From an uncultured Oscillospiraceae bacterium (lineage in GTDB: Bacteria; Bacillota; Clostridia; Oscillospirales; Acutalibacteraceae), in the NCBI GenBank assembly GCA_900544375.1, contig UQUZ01000003.1, positions 39,064 through 103,063 of the forward strand: 64,000 nt of DNA. Reading direction: 5' to 3'. The position numbers were made by a program, and so were the translations under genes. This document shows positions 51,511-61,011 of the stretch, piece by piece; position 1 is the first letter of the stretch; each line of letters begins with the position of its first letter. The notes under the pieces were generated by a model, which saw only the letters and a program-made list of their open reading frames with translations, ran no database searches and was not told where the DNA came from.

Positions 51511-53145
51511 ATGCTTTTGAAAGAATGGAACTTTGCGTTGGATGACACCAAAAAACGCGGCGCGTTCCTCCACAATGGGGTGGAAGGCGAAACCATATCC
51601 GTGCCGCACACATGGAATGCATCCGACAAATATCAAAATTACCGCGGAATCGCATGGTATGGCACGGAACTATTTCTCCAGGAACTTGCGCCGGTAAACC
51701 TGCTTCGCTTCGGCGCAGTCTATCATGACGCGGACGTCTATATCAACGGCGTGCACACGTTCCGGCACGCGGATTCAGGCTATACGCCGTTTTCGTTCGA
51801 CGCAACGCGCTTCCTACGCAAGGGGAAAAACCGCATTGCCGTGCGCTGCTCCAACGCGCCCAGCGCGACGGCCCTGCCCAACAAAGGCGATTTTGATTGG
51901 GCGGATGACGGCGGGCTGATCCGGGCGGTGGAATTTCTGCAAAAGGAGCGGCGTGACGTGAAAGACTGCCGTATCACCCCTTCTATTCTGCAATACCTGC
52001 CGCAGGGCAGATGCCGTGCGGAGCTCACAGTCGACGCATCGCTGTTCGCTGAAGAGACGCAGTTGCAGGAGCTTTCCATCCTGGATAGGGCAGGGCGCAC
52101 GGTGCTGACGCAAAACGTCCTTTTTCAGAATGGCAGGCTCCATGCGTGCCTGACACTGGAAAACGCCTTGCTGTGGGAGCCGGAGTTCCCGAATCTCTAC
52201 ACGCTCGCGTTCCGCTCCGGGAGCAGCCGGTCTAAATTCCGCTTCGGTGTACGGGAGCTCACCGTGCGCGGGGATCAGATTCTGCTCAATGGGAAGGAAA
52301 TCCGCTTGCTCGGCATGGAGTGGATGCCTGGCAGCTGTCCGGATTGCGGTATGGCGGAGCCACAGGAGGTTTCAGAGCAGTTTCTGCAACTGCTCAAGGA
52401 GGCGAACTGCAATTTCACGCGCTTCCACTGGCAGCAGGACAATGCAATTTACGAATGGTGCGATGCGCACGGCCTCATGGTGCAGGAGGAGATCCCGCTA
52501 TGGGGCAAGCCGAAGGCGCCGGGCAAACGGATTGAACAGACGGCAAAGCAACAGGCGACGGAGATGGTTGCCGCGCACAGCAATCATCCGAGCATTGTCT
52601 GCTGGGGCGTGGGCAACGAGCTCAACGGCCACAGCAAGCGGACGGTGGCGTATGTCCGTGAAATGGTGGCCTTCTTCAAGCAGCTGGATCCGAGCCGGCT
52701 GGCCAATTATGTTTCCAGCACACTGGACTACAAAAAGCGTACCCCCATGGAATCTGAACACGACGCGACGCTCTACGGCGATATCTGCATGTGGAACGAA
52801 TATATGGGCACCTGGAACCATAGAGACCATTATGACGAGGGCATGCGGTTCGTCTGCGATCAGGCCAAAGGCAAGCCGCTCGTGATTACGGAGTTCGGCC
52901 TGTGCGAGCCGGCCTTTGACGGCGGCGACGAGCGGCGTGCCGCGATTTTCCGGGAAAAGGTCGCGCTTTACCGAAAATACCAGCTCAACGGATGGATCTA
53001 TTTTTCGCTCAACGACTATCGCACGCATATGGGCGAGGATGGGCAGGGCCGCTTTCAGAAGCGGGTGCACGGTTCCACAGATCTCTACGGCGCGTTAAAG
53101 CCCTCCTATGCAGTCGTGCGGGATCAGAACGCAGGGCTGGAATAG
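51511..53145 (+). CDS. Glycoside hydrolase family 2 enzyme (GH2 copy 3)
   Basis: 544 residues. Sugar-binding jelly roll (about 1-145), Ig-like domain (150-250), TIM barrel (260-544). The acid/base Glu370 is in 'CWGVGNELNG' and the nucleophile Glu461 in 'LVITEFGLCEP'. It differs from copies 1 and 2 and is closer to small GH2 beta-mannosidase or glucuronidase types (weak judgement). It starts a likely operon with the GH26 gene 44 bases downstream. ATG 51511 follows GGCGGGA. Confidence 0.87.
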   Translation: MLLKEWNFALDDTKKRGAFLHNGVEGETISVPHTWNASDKYQNYRGIAWYGTELFLQELAPVNLLRFGAVYHDADVYINGVHTFRHADSGYTPFSFDATRFLRKGKNRIAVRCSNAPSATALPNKGDFDWADDGGLIRAVEFLQKERRDVKDCRITPSILQYLPQGRCRAELTVDASLFAEETQLQELSILDRAGRTVLTQNVLFQNGRLHACLTLENALLWEPEFPNLYTLAFRSGSSRSKFRFGVRELTVRGDQILLNGKEIRLLGMEWMPGSCPDCGMAEPQEVSEQFLQLLKEANCNFTRFHWQQDNAIYEWCDAHGLMVQEEIPLWGKPKAPGKRIEQTAKQQATEMVAAHSNHPSIVCWGVGNELNGHSKRTVAYVREMVAFFKQLDPSRLANYVSSTLDYKKRTPMESEHDATLYGDICMWNEYMGTWNHRDHYDEGMRFVCDQAKGKPLVITEFGLCEPAFDGGDERRAAIFREKVALYRKYQLNGWIYFSLNDYRTHMGEDGQGRFQKRVHGSTDLYGALKPSYAVVRDQNAGLE

Positions 53146-53189
53146 CCTGGGGAAGCGCTTGATTAGTATAGGAAGGGGAGAAAATCGGT

Positions 53190-54365
53190 TTGGCACGCAG
53201 GATTTTAGGCTTGGTGTTGTCTCTTTTGGCTTGTATTTTATCGTTATTGGGGTGGAATGGGATGATTCAAGTGGACCATGCGCATTATGAAACGGTAGAC
53301 CGGGCGTTAATCAACCCCGATGCCGATGAAGGCGCAAAGGCGTTATACCAATATCTGCTGGAAAGCTATGGCAAACGGGTGATCAGCGGGCAATATATCA
53401 ACGAATATGAGGATTTTTCCGCGCCGCAGTTCCGCGTGGATGAATCGGATCCAAACAGCCCGTCGACCGTATTCAAGGCAAACGAGCTTCGGGCGGTATA
53501 CAGTGTGACGGGCGCTTACCCGGCCATGCTCGGGCTGGATCTTTCTGAAATAGAAACTGGTCGGGAATGTTATTCCATCCAGCAGGCGATCGAGTGGCAC
53601 AAGGCCGGGGGGATCGTCACCCTCTGTTGGCATTGGATGGCGCCCACCCAAACAGAAGGTAAGCGGCATTTCTATACGGAAAAAACGGATTTCAACCTCA
53701 AACAGGCGCTTGAAAACCCAGGCAGCGCGGAATATCAGGGCCTTCTGCATGATATTGACCTCATCTGCGCAGAACTGCAAAAGCTGCAAGAGGCAGGCGT
53801 GCCCATCCTGTGGCGGCCATTGCACGAGGCGAGCGGCGGCTGGTTCTGGTGGGGCGCGAGCGGGCCGAAGGCCTATCAATCGCTTTGGAGCCTGATGTAT
53901 GACCGGATGACCAATGTCCATGGCCTAAATAACCTCATCTGGGTGTATAATGGGCAAGACCCAAAGTGGTATGTTGGCGATGAGCGATGCGATATCATCG
54001 GCGACGACCCGTATTATACCAATGGCAGCAGGGTAACCTATTATTTTGATTCGGCAAATGCCAACCGCTTCAAAACCTGCTATAAAACCTCGCAGAATAA
54101 GATGATTGCAATGACGGAGAATGATTTTTTGCCCAATCTTAACCGGATGTTCCAAAAAAACACGAAATGGTTGACCTTCTGCACCTGGTGCCGGGAGTTC
54201 GTGTGTGTGATGGATGAATCCGCGGGCTGGGGTGTCACTACGCCGGAATACAGTGGCAAATATGCCTCCGCCGACGAGCTGCGCACAGTTTATCAGGATG
54301 AGCGGGTCGTTACACTTGAGCGGCTGAACGGCTCCGGCGGCTATGGATATGCTTGCGCCGGCTAA
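53190..54365 (+). CDS. GH26 beta-mannanase-like enzyme, exported
   Basis: 391 residues. A signal peptide or anchor (ILGLVLSLLACILSLLGW) leads to a GH26 TIM barrel. The acid/base Glu213 is in 'WRPLHEASGGWFWWG', the family fingerprint. The nucleophile Glu310 is in 'IAMTENDFLP'. GH26 enzymes cut beta-1,4-mannan chains. No carbohydrate-binding module is attached. TTG start at 53190 with GGAAGGGGAG upstream. With GH2 copy 3 it would form a minimal mannan-degrading pair (inference). Confidence 0.92.
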   Translation: MARRILGLVLSLLACILSLLGWNGMIQVDHAHYETVDRALINPDADEGAKALYQYLLESYGKRVISGQYINEYEDFSAPQFRVDESDPNSPSTVFKANELRAVYSVTGAYPAMLGLDLSEIETGRECYSIQQAIEWHKAGGIVTLCWHWMAPTQTEGKRHFYTEKTDFNLKQALENPGSAEYQGLLHDIDLICAELQKLQEAGVPILWRPLHEASGGWFWWGASGPKAYQSLWSLMYDRMTNVHGLNNLIWVYNGQDPKWYVGDERCDIIGDDPYYTNGSRVTYYFDSANANRFKTCYKTSQNKMIAMTENDFLPNLNRMFQKNTKWLTFCTWCREFVCVMDESAGWGVTTPEYSGKYASADELRTVYQDERVVTLERLNGSGGYGYACAG

Positions 54366-54441
54366 ACGTGCCCCGTTTTCTTCCTTTCCTCTTTTTCTCT
54401 GCATTCAGGTGAAACAAACGGGTTCATACACAAAAAATGGT

Positions 54442-54470
54442 TTGAATCACACCCTGATTTGTGGTAATAT
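54442..54470 (+). promoter_or_regulatory. Sigma-A promoter of phosphoesterase-propeller gene
   Basis: TTGAAT (54442-54447), 17 bases, TAATAT (54465-54470). Confidence 0.55.
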
Positions 54471-54581
54471 GATACAAATATCCAGGTAAGCGCTGCATCA
54501 TTCCATGCGCGCGCCTTGCCGGTTCGATCATTTACGCTCGTGATTGAATCAGTGCTTGCCGAAAGAAGAAGGGGATAAAAG

Positions 54582-56660
54582 ATGCAGAAAAAAATCATCA
54601 TTCTATGCACGGTGATCCTGATCGTCGTGATGGAAGCGCTCTTTGCGCTCATCGGCGCGCTGATGCCCGGCCCGTTTACAGGCACGGTCACAGACGCCGA
54701 GACGAACGAGCCGATCGCCAACGTTAGCGTTTCAGACGGGCGCAACGTGGTCAAAACGGATGAAAACGGCGCATATACCCTGCCGGGCTACAGCAAGAGC
54801 CGCTTCGTCACGGTAACAACGCCCGCGGGCTACTGGACGGAAAACTATTACATTCCGGTTACAAAGGATCGGGAAACCTATGATTTCCGGCTGGACAAGA
54901 GCGAGAAAACCGCGCAGGCGGATCATTCCTTCCTGCAAATTTCCGATTCAGAAATTGGCGCAAAGGGTGTTGGCGCGTGGATTGAGCATGTCCGGGATAC
55001 GGTGAAGGAAACCGACCCTGCCTTCCTCATCCACACGGGCGATATCTGCTATGAGGATGGCCTGAAGCAGCATATCAAGGATATGAATACGGAGAATATG
55101 GGTGTTCCCGTGCGCTATGTGATCGGCAATCACGACTATGTGGCTGGGAAATATGGAGAGGCGCTCTTTGAGAGCATTTATGGTCCGGTGTGGTATTCGT
55201 TCGATGTGGGCAACGTCCACTATGTTGTCACACCGTTCCAGACCGGTGCGGACTATGCCTCTGGCTACAATAAAAACGACCGCTGGAAGTGGCTGGAAAA
55301 CGACTTGGCAAATGTCGAGCCCGGCATGAAGGTCGTTATGTTCAATCATACCAAAGCGCCGTCTGACGACTATGTGCTATCCTATGGTTTGAAAAAACTG
55401 GATTTAAAAGAGCATGACCTTATTGCGTGGGTGTATGGCCACTATCACTATAATTATATTACGGAAACGGACGGCGTGCTCAATATCAGCACCGGGCGGC
55501 CTGACTGCGGCGGCATCGATTCCTCCGCGAGCGGTTCAAGGCTTATCAGCATCACCGCAAACGGGCAGGTTTCCACCCAGATGTATTATTATGATTTTGA
55601 GCAACCGCAGGCTCCGGATGGGGCGAATTGGAGCGCACAGCTGGAGGGGAACCTCCTGTTTGCCGATCCGTTGGCCGTTGGCAATCAGATTTTTGCCGCC
55701 ACGGTGGATGACGATTATCCCCGCACCTGCGGCGTTTATAGCCTGAATGCGGCGGATGGCTCGGTGAATTGGTTTTTTAAAACCCTCAATTCTGTGAAAA
55801 ACAAACTGGTCTATGCAAATGGGAAGATTGTCGCACAGGATTGTGAGGGCACGGTGTATTGCCTGAATGCGGAAACAGGCGCATTGCTTTGGCAGAAGAA
55901 GGTGGATCTCGGCGGGTCGCTCGGCACTAGCTCCGGCCTTTGTGCAGATGGCAGCACGGTCTATGCTGGCTGCGCGGCCAGCATCACCGCACTGGATTTG
56001 GAAACAGGCGACACGCGCTGGAACACCCGCCGCGGTAAGGGCGAAAATTCACCGGCCGAATTTGTGATCGCAGGCGATCGTCTGATTGTCAGCTCCCATT
56101 GGGATGCGCTCGTGGCGCTCAATAAAAACACCGGCAAAAAGCTTTGGGAAAACAGCGACAGCAATATCCGCTTCCGCAGCTCCACTCCGGCGGTGATTGA
56201 TGCGAATACGCTCCTTGTTGCGGATGATGACGCGATTATGATCGTGGATAACGGCTCCGGAAAAATCACAAGTAAGACGAATTTCGATGACTATAACTTT
56301 GCTTCCAGCGCCCAGCCGGTCATCTCCGGTAAGGTTGCCTATATTGCCACGGTGAATAAGGGTGTGCTTGCCTTTGATTTGGAGACGAAAACGATCCTTT
56401 GGGAGCGTGAGGTCGGCGGTGCGCTCGTTGGCACGGCTCCTTATGCGGGCGTTGGCTCTAAAACTGTAGAAGGCACGCCGATTCTTTCGAATGGCAAGCT
56501 GATCTTCGGCGCGTCAGATGGGTATCTCTATGCGATTGATCCGGCGAACGGAGCGGTTTTGAAGAAGCAGAATGTGGGCGCGCCGGTGTTTGGCAGTGTG
56601 GCGCTTTCCAACGGCAACCTAATCGTTGCAGATTTTGCGGGAAGGATTACGAGCTTCTAA
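54582..56660 (+). CDS. Exported metallophosphoesterase with CarboxypepD_reg and PQQ-propeller domains
   Basis: 692 residues in four parts: an N-terminal membrane segment (about 4-28), a carboxypeptidase-regulatory-like beta sandwich ('FTGTVTDAETNEPIANVSVS', 33-105), a calcineurin-like domain (115-325: 'ISDSEIG', 'LIHTGDICYEDG', 'YVIGNHDYVAG', 'VYGHYHYN'), and a BamB/PQQ-type propeller (345-690) with repeats such as 'VYCLNAETGALLWQKKVDLG' and 'GYLYAIDPANGAVLKK'. The first metal motif has Glu where His is usual (DSE for DxH). The propeller may bind a partner or the wall. The substrate is unknown; GH26 lies just upstream. Confidence 0.85.
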   Translation: MQKKIIILCTVILIVVMEALFALIGALMPGPFTGTVTDAETNEPIANVSVSDGRNVVKTDENGAYTLPGYSKSRFVTVTTPAGYWTENYYIPVTKDRETYDFRLDKSEKTAQADHSFLQISDSEIGAKGVGAWIEHVRDTVKETDPAFLIHTGDICYEDGLKQHIKDMNTENMGVPVRYVIGNHDYVAGKYGEALFESIYGPVWYSFDVGNVHYVVTPFQTGADYASGYNKNDRWKWLENDLANVEPGMKVVMFNHTKAPSDDYVLSYGLKKLDLKEHDLIAWVYGHYHYNYITETDGVLNISTGRPDCGGIDSSASGSRLISITANGQVSTQMYYYDFEQPQAPDGANWSAQLEGNLLFADPLAVGNQIFAATVDDDYPRTCGVYSLNAADGSVNWFFKTLNSVKNKLVYANGKIVAQDCEGTVYCLNAETGALLWQKKVDLGGSLGTSSGLCADGSTVYAGCAASITALDLETGDTRWNTRRGKGENSPAEFVIAGDRLIVSSHWDALVALNKNTGKKLWENSDSNIRFRSSTPAVIDANTLLVADDDAIMIVDNGSGKITSKTNFDDYNFASSAQPVISGKVAYIATVNKGVLAFDLETKTILWEREVGGALVGTAPYAGVGSKTVEGTPILSNGKLIFGASDGYLYAIDPANGAVLKKQNVGAPVFGSVALSNGNLIVADFAGRITSF

Positions 56661-56684
56661 TTTCGATCCCTCCTTGCGGAAAAG

Positions 56685-56727
56685 ACTGCGCCCTGGCTTA
56701 TCATAGCCAGGGCGCAGTTATTTGTTG
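56685..56727 (+). terminator. Terminator after phosphoesterase-propeller gene
   Basis: ACTGCGCCCTGGCT / AGCCAGGGCGCAGT stem followed by TATTTGTT. Confidence 0.88.
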
Positions 56728-56800
56728 ATTTCATTTGAGCTGCAAAAAGCTTCGCCTTCGCGGCCTGGGCGCACAAGCCCGAATGCGGCAATCATGCAGC

Positions 56801-57412
56801 TCACCTCATTTTTTCCCCAACGGCCAGCCAATATCCATCTCCAAACGGGAAACTCGCAAATTGAACCCTATTTTGATTGGATTCCACCCTGCCGTCTGCC
56901 AGAAAAGAAAACGTGATTTGGCTGAGCGGCACGCTAATGCCTGTCCCCGTTAATTTCACATAACTTTCCTTGAGCGTCCACAGCCTGTAAAACAGGCGGG
57001 CAGGGTCTTCACACTGTTCCAACAGTTTTTGCTCCGCATCACTGCAAACCCGGCGCGCAACGTTCGGCTGGTACGCCCCGATTCGTTCAATATCGATTCC
57101 CACCGGCTGTTTCGAAACTGCGCATACCGCATAATCCCCGGAATGGCTGATATTAAAAAAGAGGTTTGTACAATCTTTTAAAACCGGCTTTCCGTGCGTT
57201 TCCCGGCAGATTGGAACGTCGCGCAGGGGGCAGCGCAGCTCCCGTGCCAGCATGGCGCGGGCGAGTATCTCCCCGCTGAGGGATCGCTCCCGATCCTTGG
57301 GCCTTTGTCGCCTCAAAATTTCCTCTTGCCTTTTCCCGGGCAAACAGGAGAGCCAGCGCGTGCAAATAGCTTCATTGACGCCTTCTGTTAAGCGGACAGC
57401 CGCAATCTGCAT
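56801..57412 (-). CDS. 4'-phosphopantetheinyl transferase, Sfp type
   Basis: 203 residues. 'GKPVLKDCTNLFFNISHSGD', 'PVGIDIERIG' (metal Asp/Glu) and 'FYRLWTLKESYVKLTGTGIS' (WxxKES) are the family motifs. It transfers phosphopantetheine from CoA to carrier proteins of fatty acid, polyketide or peptide synthesis. No synthase cluster is nearby. It is separated by 46 bases from the nuclease-helicase gene upstream on the same strand. Confidence 0.93.
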   Translation of the reverse strand: MQIAAVRLTEGVNEAICTRWLSCLPGKRQEEILRRQRPKDRERSLSGEILARAMLARELRCPLRDVPICRETHGKPVLKDCTNLFFNISHSGDYAVCAVSKQPVGIDIERIGAYQPNVARRVCSDAEQKLLEQCEDPARLFYRLWTLKESYVKLTGTGISVPLSQITFSFLADGRVESNQNRVQFASFPFGDGYWLAVGEKMR

Positions 57413-57458
57413 CCGACATGCTCCTTTCCCTTCGTAATTTTTTTATGATAGCGCAGTT

Positions 57459-60400
57459 TTAAAAAAGATGAAGCTGCTGAACCGCTTGTGGGCGCTTGAG
57501 CTCGGCGGCCGTGCCGTTTTCCAAATTGGCCGCAGGGATTTCGCTCAGAAACGGGGAGGGCTCGCTGTTTGTCAGCAAAATCAATTCATCCTTAGCTCGC
57601 GTCATGCCGACAAAGAAAAGCCTGCGTTCTTCCTGCATATCTGCGGGCCTGCCCGGCGCATCCAGCGGCATCAAACCCTTTGAAACGCCGCAGAGGAACA
57701 CTACAGGGAACTCCAACCCCTTGGCTCCGTGTAGAGTGGAGAGCGTGACTGCATCTGCTGTGTAAACTCGGTTTCCGCTGCGCGCCACATCGCCCTCTTT
57801 GCCGAGTGAAAGGCTGTTCAATAAAGAGGAAATATCCGGCTGGAGGACTGCCGCGTCGAGCAGCCGGTTGACCGCTGCGTGCCCGGTAAGGCCGGTGCTT
57901 TCCGCCCAGCTTGTAAGGAGCTTCAAGGGCTTCTCCTTCGCGGCGCGCGGCGCATATTGCCGGAGCAGATTAGACAACTTCTGCAACTCCGGCGCCTTGC
58001 CTAGGGGAGCGGGGAGCTCGCCGGAGAGGAGGGCAGTTGGACCTGCCTCGCGGCAATCGGCCAGCAGCTGTTGCGCCGCACCGGCCGGGCAGTGCAGGAC
58101 GGTCAGCAAGCATGCGCGCAGGGAAAGTAGGTCGATCGGGTGGAGCAAATAGCGAAAAAAGCCCACTGTGCCGCGCACCATATCATCCGCTAAGAAGCTG
58201 TCCCGCCCGGTGACCACGTAAGGCACCCCTTCAATTCCCAGGCATTTTTCAATCAGCTCGGCCTGCCGGTGGGTGCGGTAGAGCACGGCGATATCCGAAA
58301 ATCCCAGCGGGCCGCCGCGCTGGGATGCGGTGGTTTGCACATCGAGCATGTCGATGCCGCCGACCATGCGGTTGATCTCCTTTGCAAGGAAAAGCGCCTG
58401 TGAAAAATCATCCTCGGCCGCCATGAGCCGCACGCATTCTCCCTGCGGACGCATGGCGGTCAGCCGGCGCTCTGGCCCGTCGTTGTGGGAAATCAGGGAA
58501 AGGGCGCAGCCCAATACTTCCGGCGTGGATCGGTAATTTTCCGTGAAACGGATCTGACGTGCGTCCGGATGTTCTTCTAAAAACCGATCAAAGCACCGCG
58601 CGCTCGATCCGCGGAAGCCGTAAATCGATTGATCGGGGTCGCCAATGAGAAACACGCTCTTCCCTGAGCTGCACCATTTTTGTACGAGGCGGTATTGCAT
58701 TTCATTGCTATCTTGAAATTCATCCACGAGGAGATGGGGGAAGGACGTATCCAGCTGGAGTGCATCGAGCAGCAGATCGTCAAAGTCACGCACGCCGTAT
58801 TCCCGCAACCGGGTGCAGTAACGTTCATAGGCCTCCGGGTGAGGCGGCGTTTCGATAACGCCGCTTTTCACTTGGGAAACCTCCTGCAAAAACTTTCGCG
58901 GGGAGAGCTGGAGCTTCCCTTCCTTTAAAATTTCAGTGGCGAGCACCGCGGCTTCGTTTTCATCCGCAATGGTGATCTCCTGCCCATCTCTAGAAAGTAG
59001 GTCAAGGCACAGGGAATGGAAGGTGCCAATCCGCATTCCTTGAATGGCACGGCGGCCGCCAAAATGCTGGATGAGCCGCTGCCGCATTTCATCAGCCGCC
59101 TTGTTGGTGAAGGTGACGGCAGCGATGTCCGCAGGCTTTACCTTTTGTTCCCCAATCAGCCAAGCAATACGGGCGACGAGTGTTTTCGTCTTGCCTGTGC
59201 CTGGCCCGGCAGTGACAATCACGGCCTGCTCCGGCGCGGTGACCGCCGCCTTCTGCCTATCGTTTAACTCACCGAGCAGGCCTTGCTGCGCCGGCTCTTC
59301 TTTGGTTTGTTTTGGGCAGGCACGCCTTGCCTTTGGCTTTGGTGCATTCTGCTTCTGCTGCTTTGCCGGGGCGGAGCCGGGCATGCCAAACAGGCTGATT
59401 TGGCCGGAAAGGGTGTTGATTTCCTCCTCATCTAGCAAATGAATTTTACCATATTCCCCATCATAGCCAGGGGAGAGGGTTACTTCACCCGCACGCATGC
59501 GGCGGATGCCCTCGGCCACGCTCGGCCCTGAGGCGTGTGAAATATCTTCCAGCGGTGCTTGGCGCAGAATATAAAATTCCGGGCCGAGGTGATGCAGAAG
59601 CGCGTTGTATCGGGTTTGCACCTTTGCACTCGCGGGGGTAAAGCCAATGGAGGCGGCGATCACCTCCGCCAGCGGAACAATGCTCTCAAAAGGGCGCGCA
59701 TGGGTAGGGCGGAAGCCTTCCTCCCGGTCGGCCAAATCCTCCACGCGGTGCAGCACGCCAATGGTCAGCTTTTTGCCGCAAATTGGGCAGCGGCCATCCG
59801 TTGCCATCGTTTCAGAGGGCTTCAGGCAGAGCTGGCAATTGCGATGCCCATCAAAATGGTATTTCCCCTCCTCCGGAAAGAATTCAATTGTGCCTGCAAA
59901 ACCTTCGGAATCAGGGCTTTCTAACGCCGCTGCCATTGCGGAGTAGGAGAAGGGGGTGTGAAAGAGGTTTGCCTCCCGGCCGAGCTTTTGAGGGGAGTGC
60001 GCGTCGGAGTTGGAAATGAGCGTGAAGCGGTCAAGCGCAGAGAGCCGCCAGTTCATCGGCGGATCGGAGGAGAGGCCGGTTTCCACCGCATGGATATACG
60101 GCGTCATATCGCCAAAGCACGCCTCCACGGTATCAAAGCCGGAGAATGCGCCAAACATCGAAAAATGCGGCGTCCAGATATGCGCGGGAATAAAAACAGC
60201 CTGTGCACAAACATCCATCGTGATTTCTAATAAATCGCGGCTGTCGAGCCCCAGGATCGGCCGGCCGTCGGAGTGCAGGTTGCCGATTTCTTCCAGGCGC
60301 AGGGCCAGCTTTTCCGCGGCCTCCAGAGAGGGGAGGAGGATCACATTGTGCACCTTGCGCACCTTGCCGTCTTTTTTATAGATCGAGCTGATTTCACCTG

Positions 60401-60668
60401 TCACCAGAAAACGAGGCGTATGCGCTGCGCCGTCCGGCGCGTCGGGTAACCGTAGCTCGTCCTTTAGCCGGTAAAGCCCGTCCTCCGCCGGAATCAGCTT
60501 TGCCCGCAGCTCTTCGCGCCAGGCAGGGTGTGTAAAATCACCTGTGCCCACAACGTTGATGCCCTTGCGCCGCGCCCAGAGCTCCAGCGCCTCCGGCACG
60601 CAGTCCCGGCTGGTCGCGCGCGAATATTTGGAGTGGATATGTAAATCGGCAATCAGCATAGCAATCAT
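57459..60668 (-). CDS. EndoQ-like PHP endonuclease fused to UvrD-family helicase
   Basis: 1069 residues. Residues 1-410 form a PHP domain ('LIADLHIHSKYSRATS', 'VVGTGDFTHP', 'ISNSDAHSP') plus a four-Cys zinc ribbon ('CQLC...CPIC' near 278-297), the layout of endonuclease Q, which nicks DNA 5' to deaminated or abasic sites. A flexible Lys/Pro/Gln linker (about 430-465) leads to an SF1A helicase with Walker A 'TAGPGTGKTKT' (487-497), 'LVDEFQDSNEMQ', 'IGDPDQSIYGFRG', 'TLHGAKGLEFPVVF' and 'VGMTRAKDELIL'. It plausibly couples lesion nicking to strand unwinding. ATG 60668 is 5 bases after AGAAAGG; 60659 is an alternative. Confidence 0.9.
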   Translation of the reverse strand: MIAMLIADLHIHSKYSRATSRDCVPEALELWARRKGINVVGTGDFTHPAWREELRAKLIPAEDGLYRLKDELRLPDAPDGAAHTPRFLVTGEISSIYKKDGKVRKVHNVILLPSLEAAEKLALRLEEIGNLHSDGRPILGLDSRDLLEITMDVCAQAVFIPAHIWTPHFSMFGAFSGFDTVEACFGDMTPYIHAVETGLSSDPPMNWRLSALDRFTLISNSDAHSPQKLGREANLFHTPFSYSAMAAALESPDSEGFAGTIEFFPEEGKYHFDGHRNCQLCLKPSETMATDGRCPICGKKLTIGVLHRVEDLADREEGFRPTHARPFESIVPLAEVIAASIGFTPASAKVQTRYNALLHHLGPEFYILRQAPLEDISHASGPSVAEGIRRMRAGEVTLSPGYDGEYGKIHLLDEEEINTLSGQISLFGMPGSAPAKQQKQNAPKPKARRACPKQTKEEPAQQGLLGELNDRQKAAVTAPEQAVIVTAGPGTGKTKTLVARIAWLIGEQKVKPADIAAVTFTNKAADEMRQRLIQHFGGRRAIQGMRIGTFHSLCLDLLSRDGQEITIADENEAAVLATEILKEGKLQLSPRKFLQEVSQVKSGVIETPPHPEAYERYCTRLREYGVRDFDDLLLDALQLDTSFPHLLVDEFQDSNEMQYRLVQKWCSSGKSVFLIGDPDQSIYGFRGSSARCFDRFLEEHPDARQIRFTENYRSTPEVLGCALSLISHNDGPERRLTAMRPQGECVRLMAAEDDFSQALFLAKEINRMVGGIDMLDVQTTASQRGGPLGFSDIAVLYRTHRQAELIEKCLGIEGVPYVVTGRDSFLADDMVRGTVGFFRYLLHPIDLLSLRACLLTVLHCPAGAAQQLLADCREAGPTALLSGELPAPLGKAPELQKLSNLLRQYAPRAAKEKPLKLLTSWAESTGLTGHAAVNRLLDAAVLQPDISSLLNSLSLGKEGDVARSGNRVYTADAVTLSTLHGAKGLEFPVVFLCGVSKGLMPLDAPGRPADMQEERRLFFVGMTRAKDELILLTNSEPSPFLSEIPAANLENGTAAELKRPQAVQQLHLF

Positions 60669-60769
60669 TCTTCCTTTCTTCCCAATGCAACCTACGCAGA
60701 AGGTCAAAATCGATATACATCATCATATCCGTTTTTTGTCACACATGCAAGCGTTTAGGTGGAAAATGG

Positions 60770-60796
60770 AAAACGGCCGGCATTCCTGCCGGCCGT
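60770..60796 (-). terminator. Second terminator, reverse strand
   Basis: ACGGCCGGC / GCCGGCCGT with four T on the reverse strand; back-up terminator 20 bases after the one at 60817. Confidence 0.6.
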
Positions 60797-60808
60797 GTAA
60801 AATCCTCT

Positions 60809-60850
60809 AAAAAGGGTTCAATCGCCTTGGGTAACCCCAACGCGATTGAA
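60809..60850 (-). terminator. Strong terminator, reverse strand
   Basis: TTCAATCGC-TTGGG / CCCAA-GCGATTGAA stem, followed on the reverse strand by CCCTTTTT. It ends the two-component transcript and/or a candidate small RNA. Confidence 0.75.
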
Positions 60851-60914
60851 AAAGAGAGAGAGAGAAGAAAACGAATCCACAGTGTTGGCTGACAACCACC
60901 TCAGCTACACTGTG
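60809..60914 (-). ncRNA. Candidate small RNA
   Basis: On the reverse strand a -10 TATACT (60925-60920) and a poor -35 (TTGTAT, 19-base spacing) precede a hairpin CACAGTGT/ACACTGTG (60914-60878), a pyrimidine-rich single-stranded stretch (CTTCTCTCTCTCTC), and the terminator at 60850-60809. This is the usual build of a base-pairing small RNA of about 105 bases. Alternatively it is just the 3' tail of the regulator operon. Confidence 0.3.
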
Positions 60915-61011
60915 CCTATAGTATAGCCACGATTCCTTAACTCTATACAAAGAAAATATAAAATAAATCTAAATTATTGATTATGGATTCAATAGATTTA
61001 TAACGGGGTGT

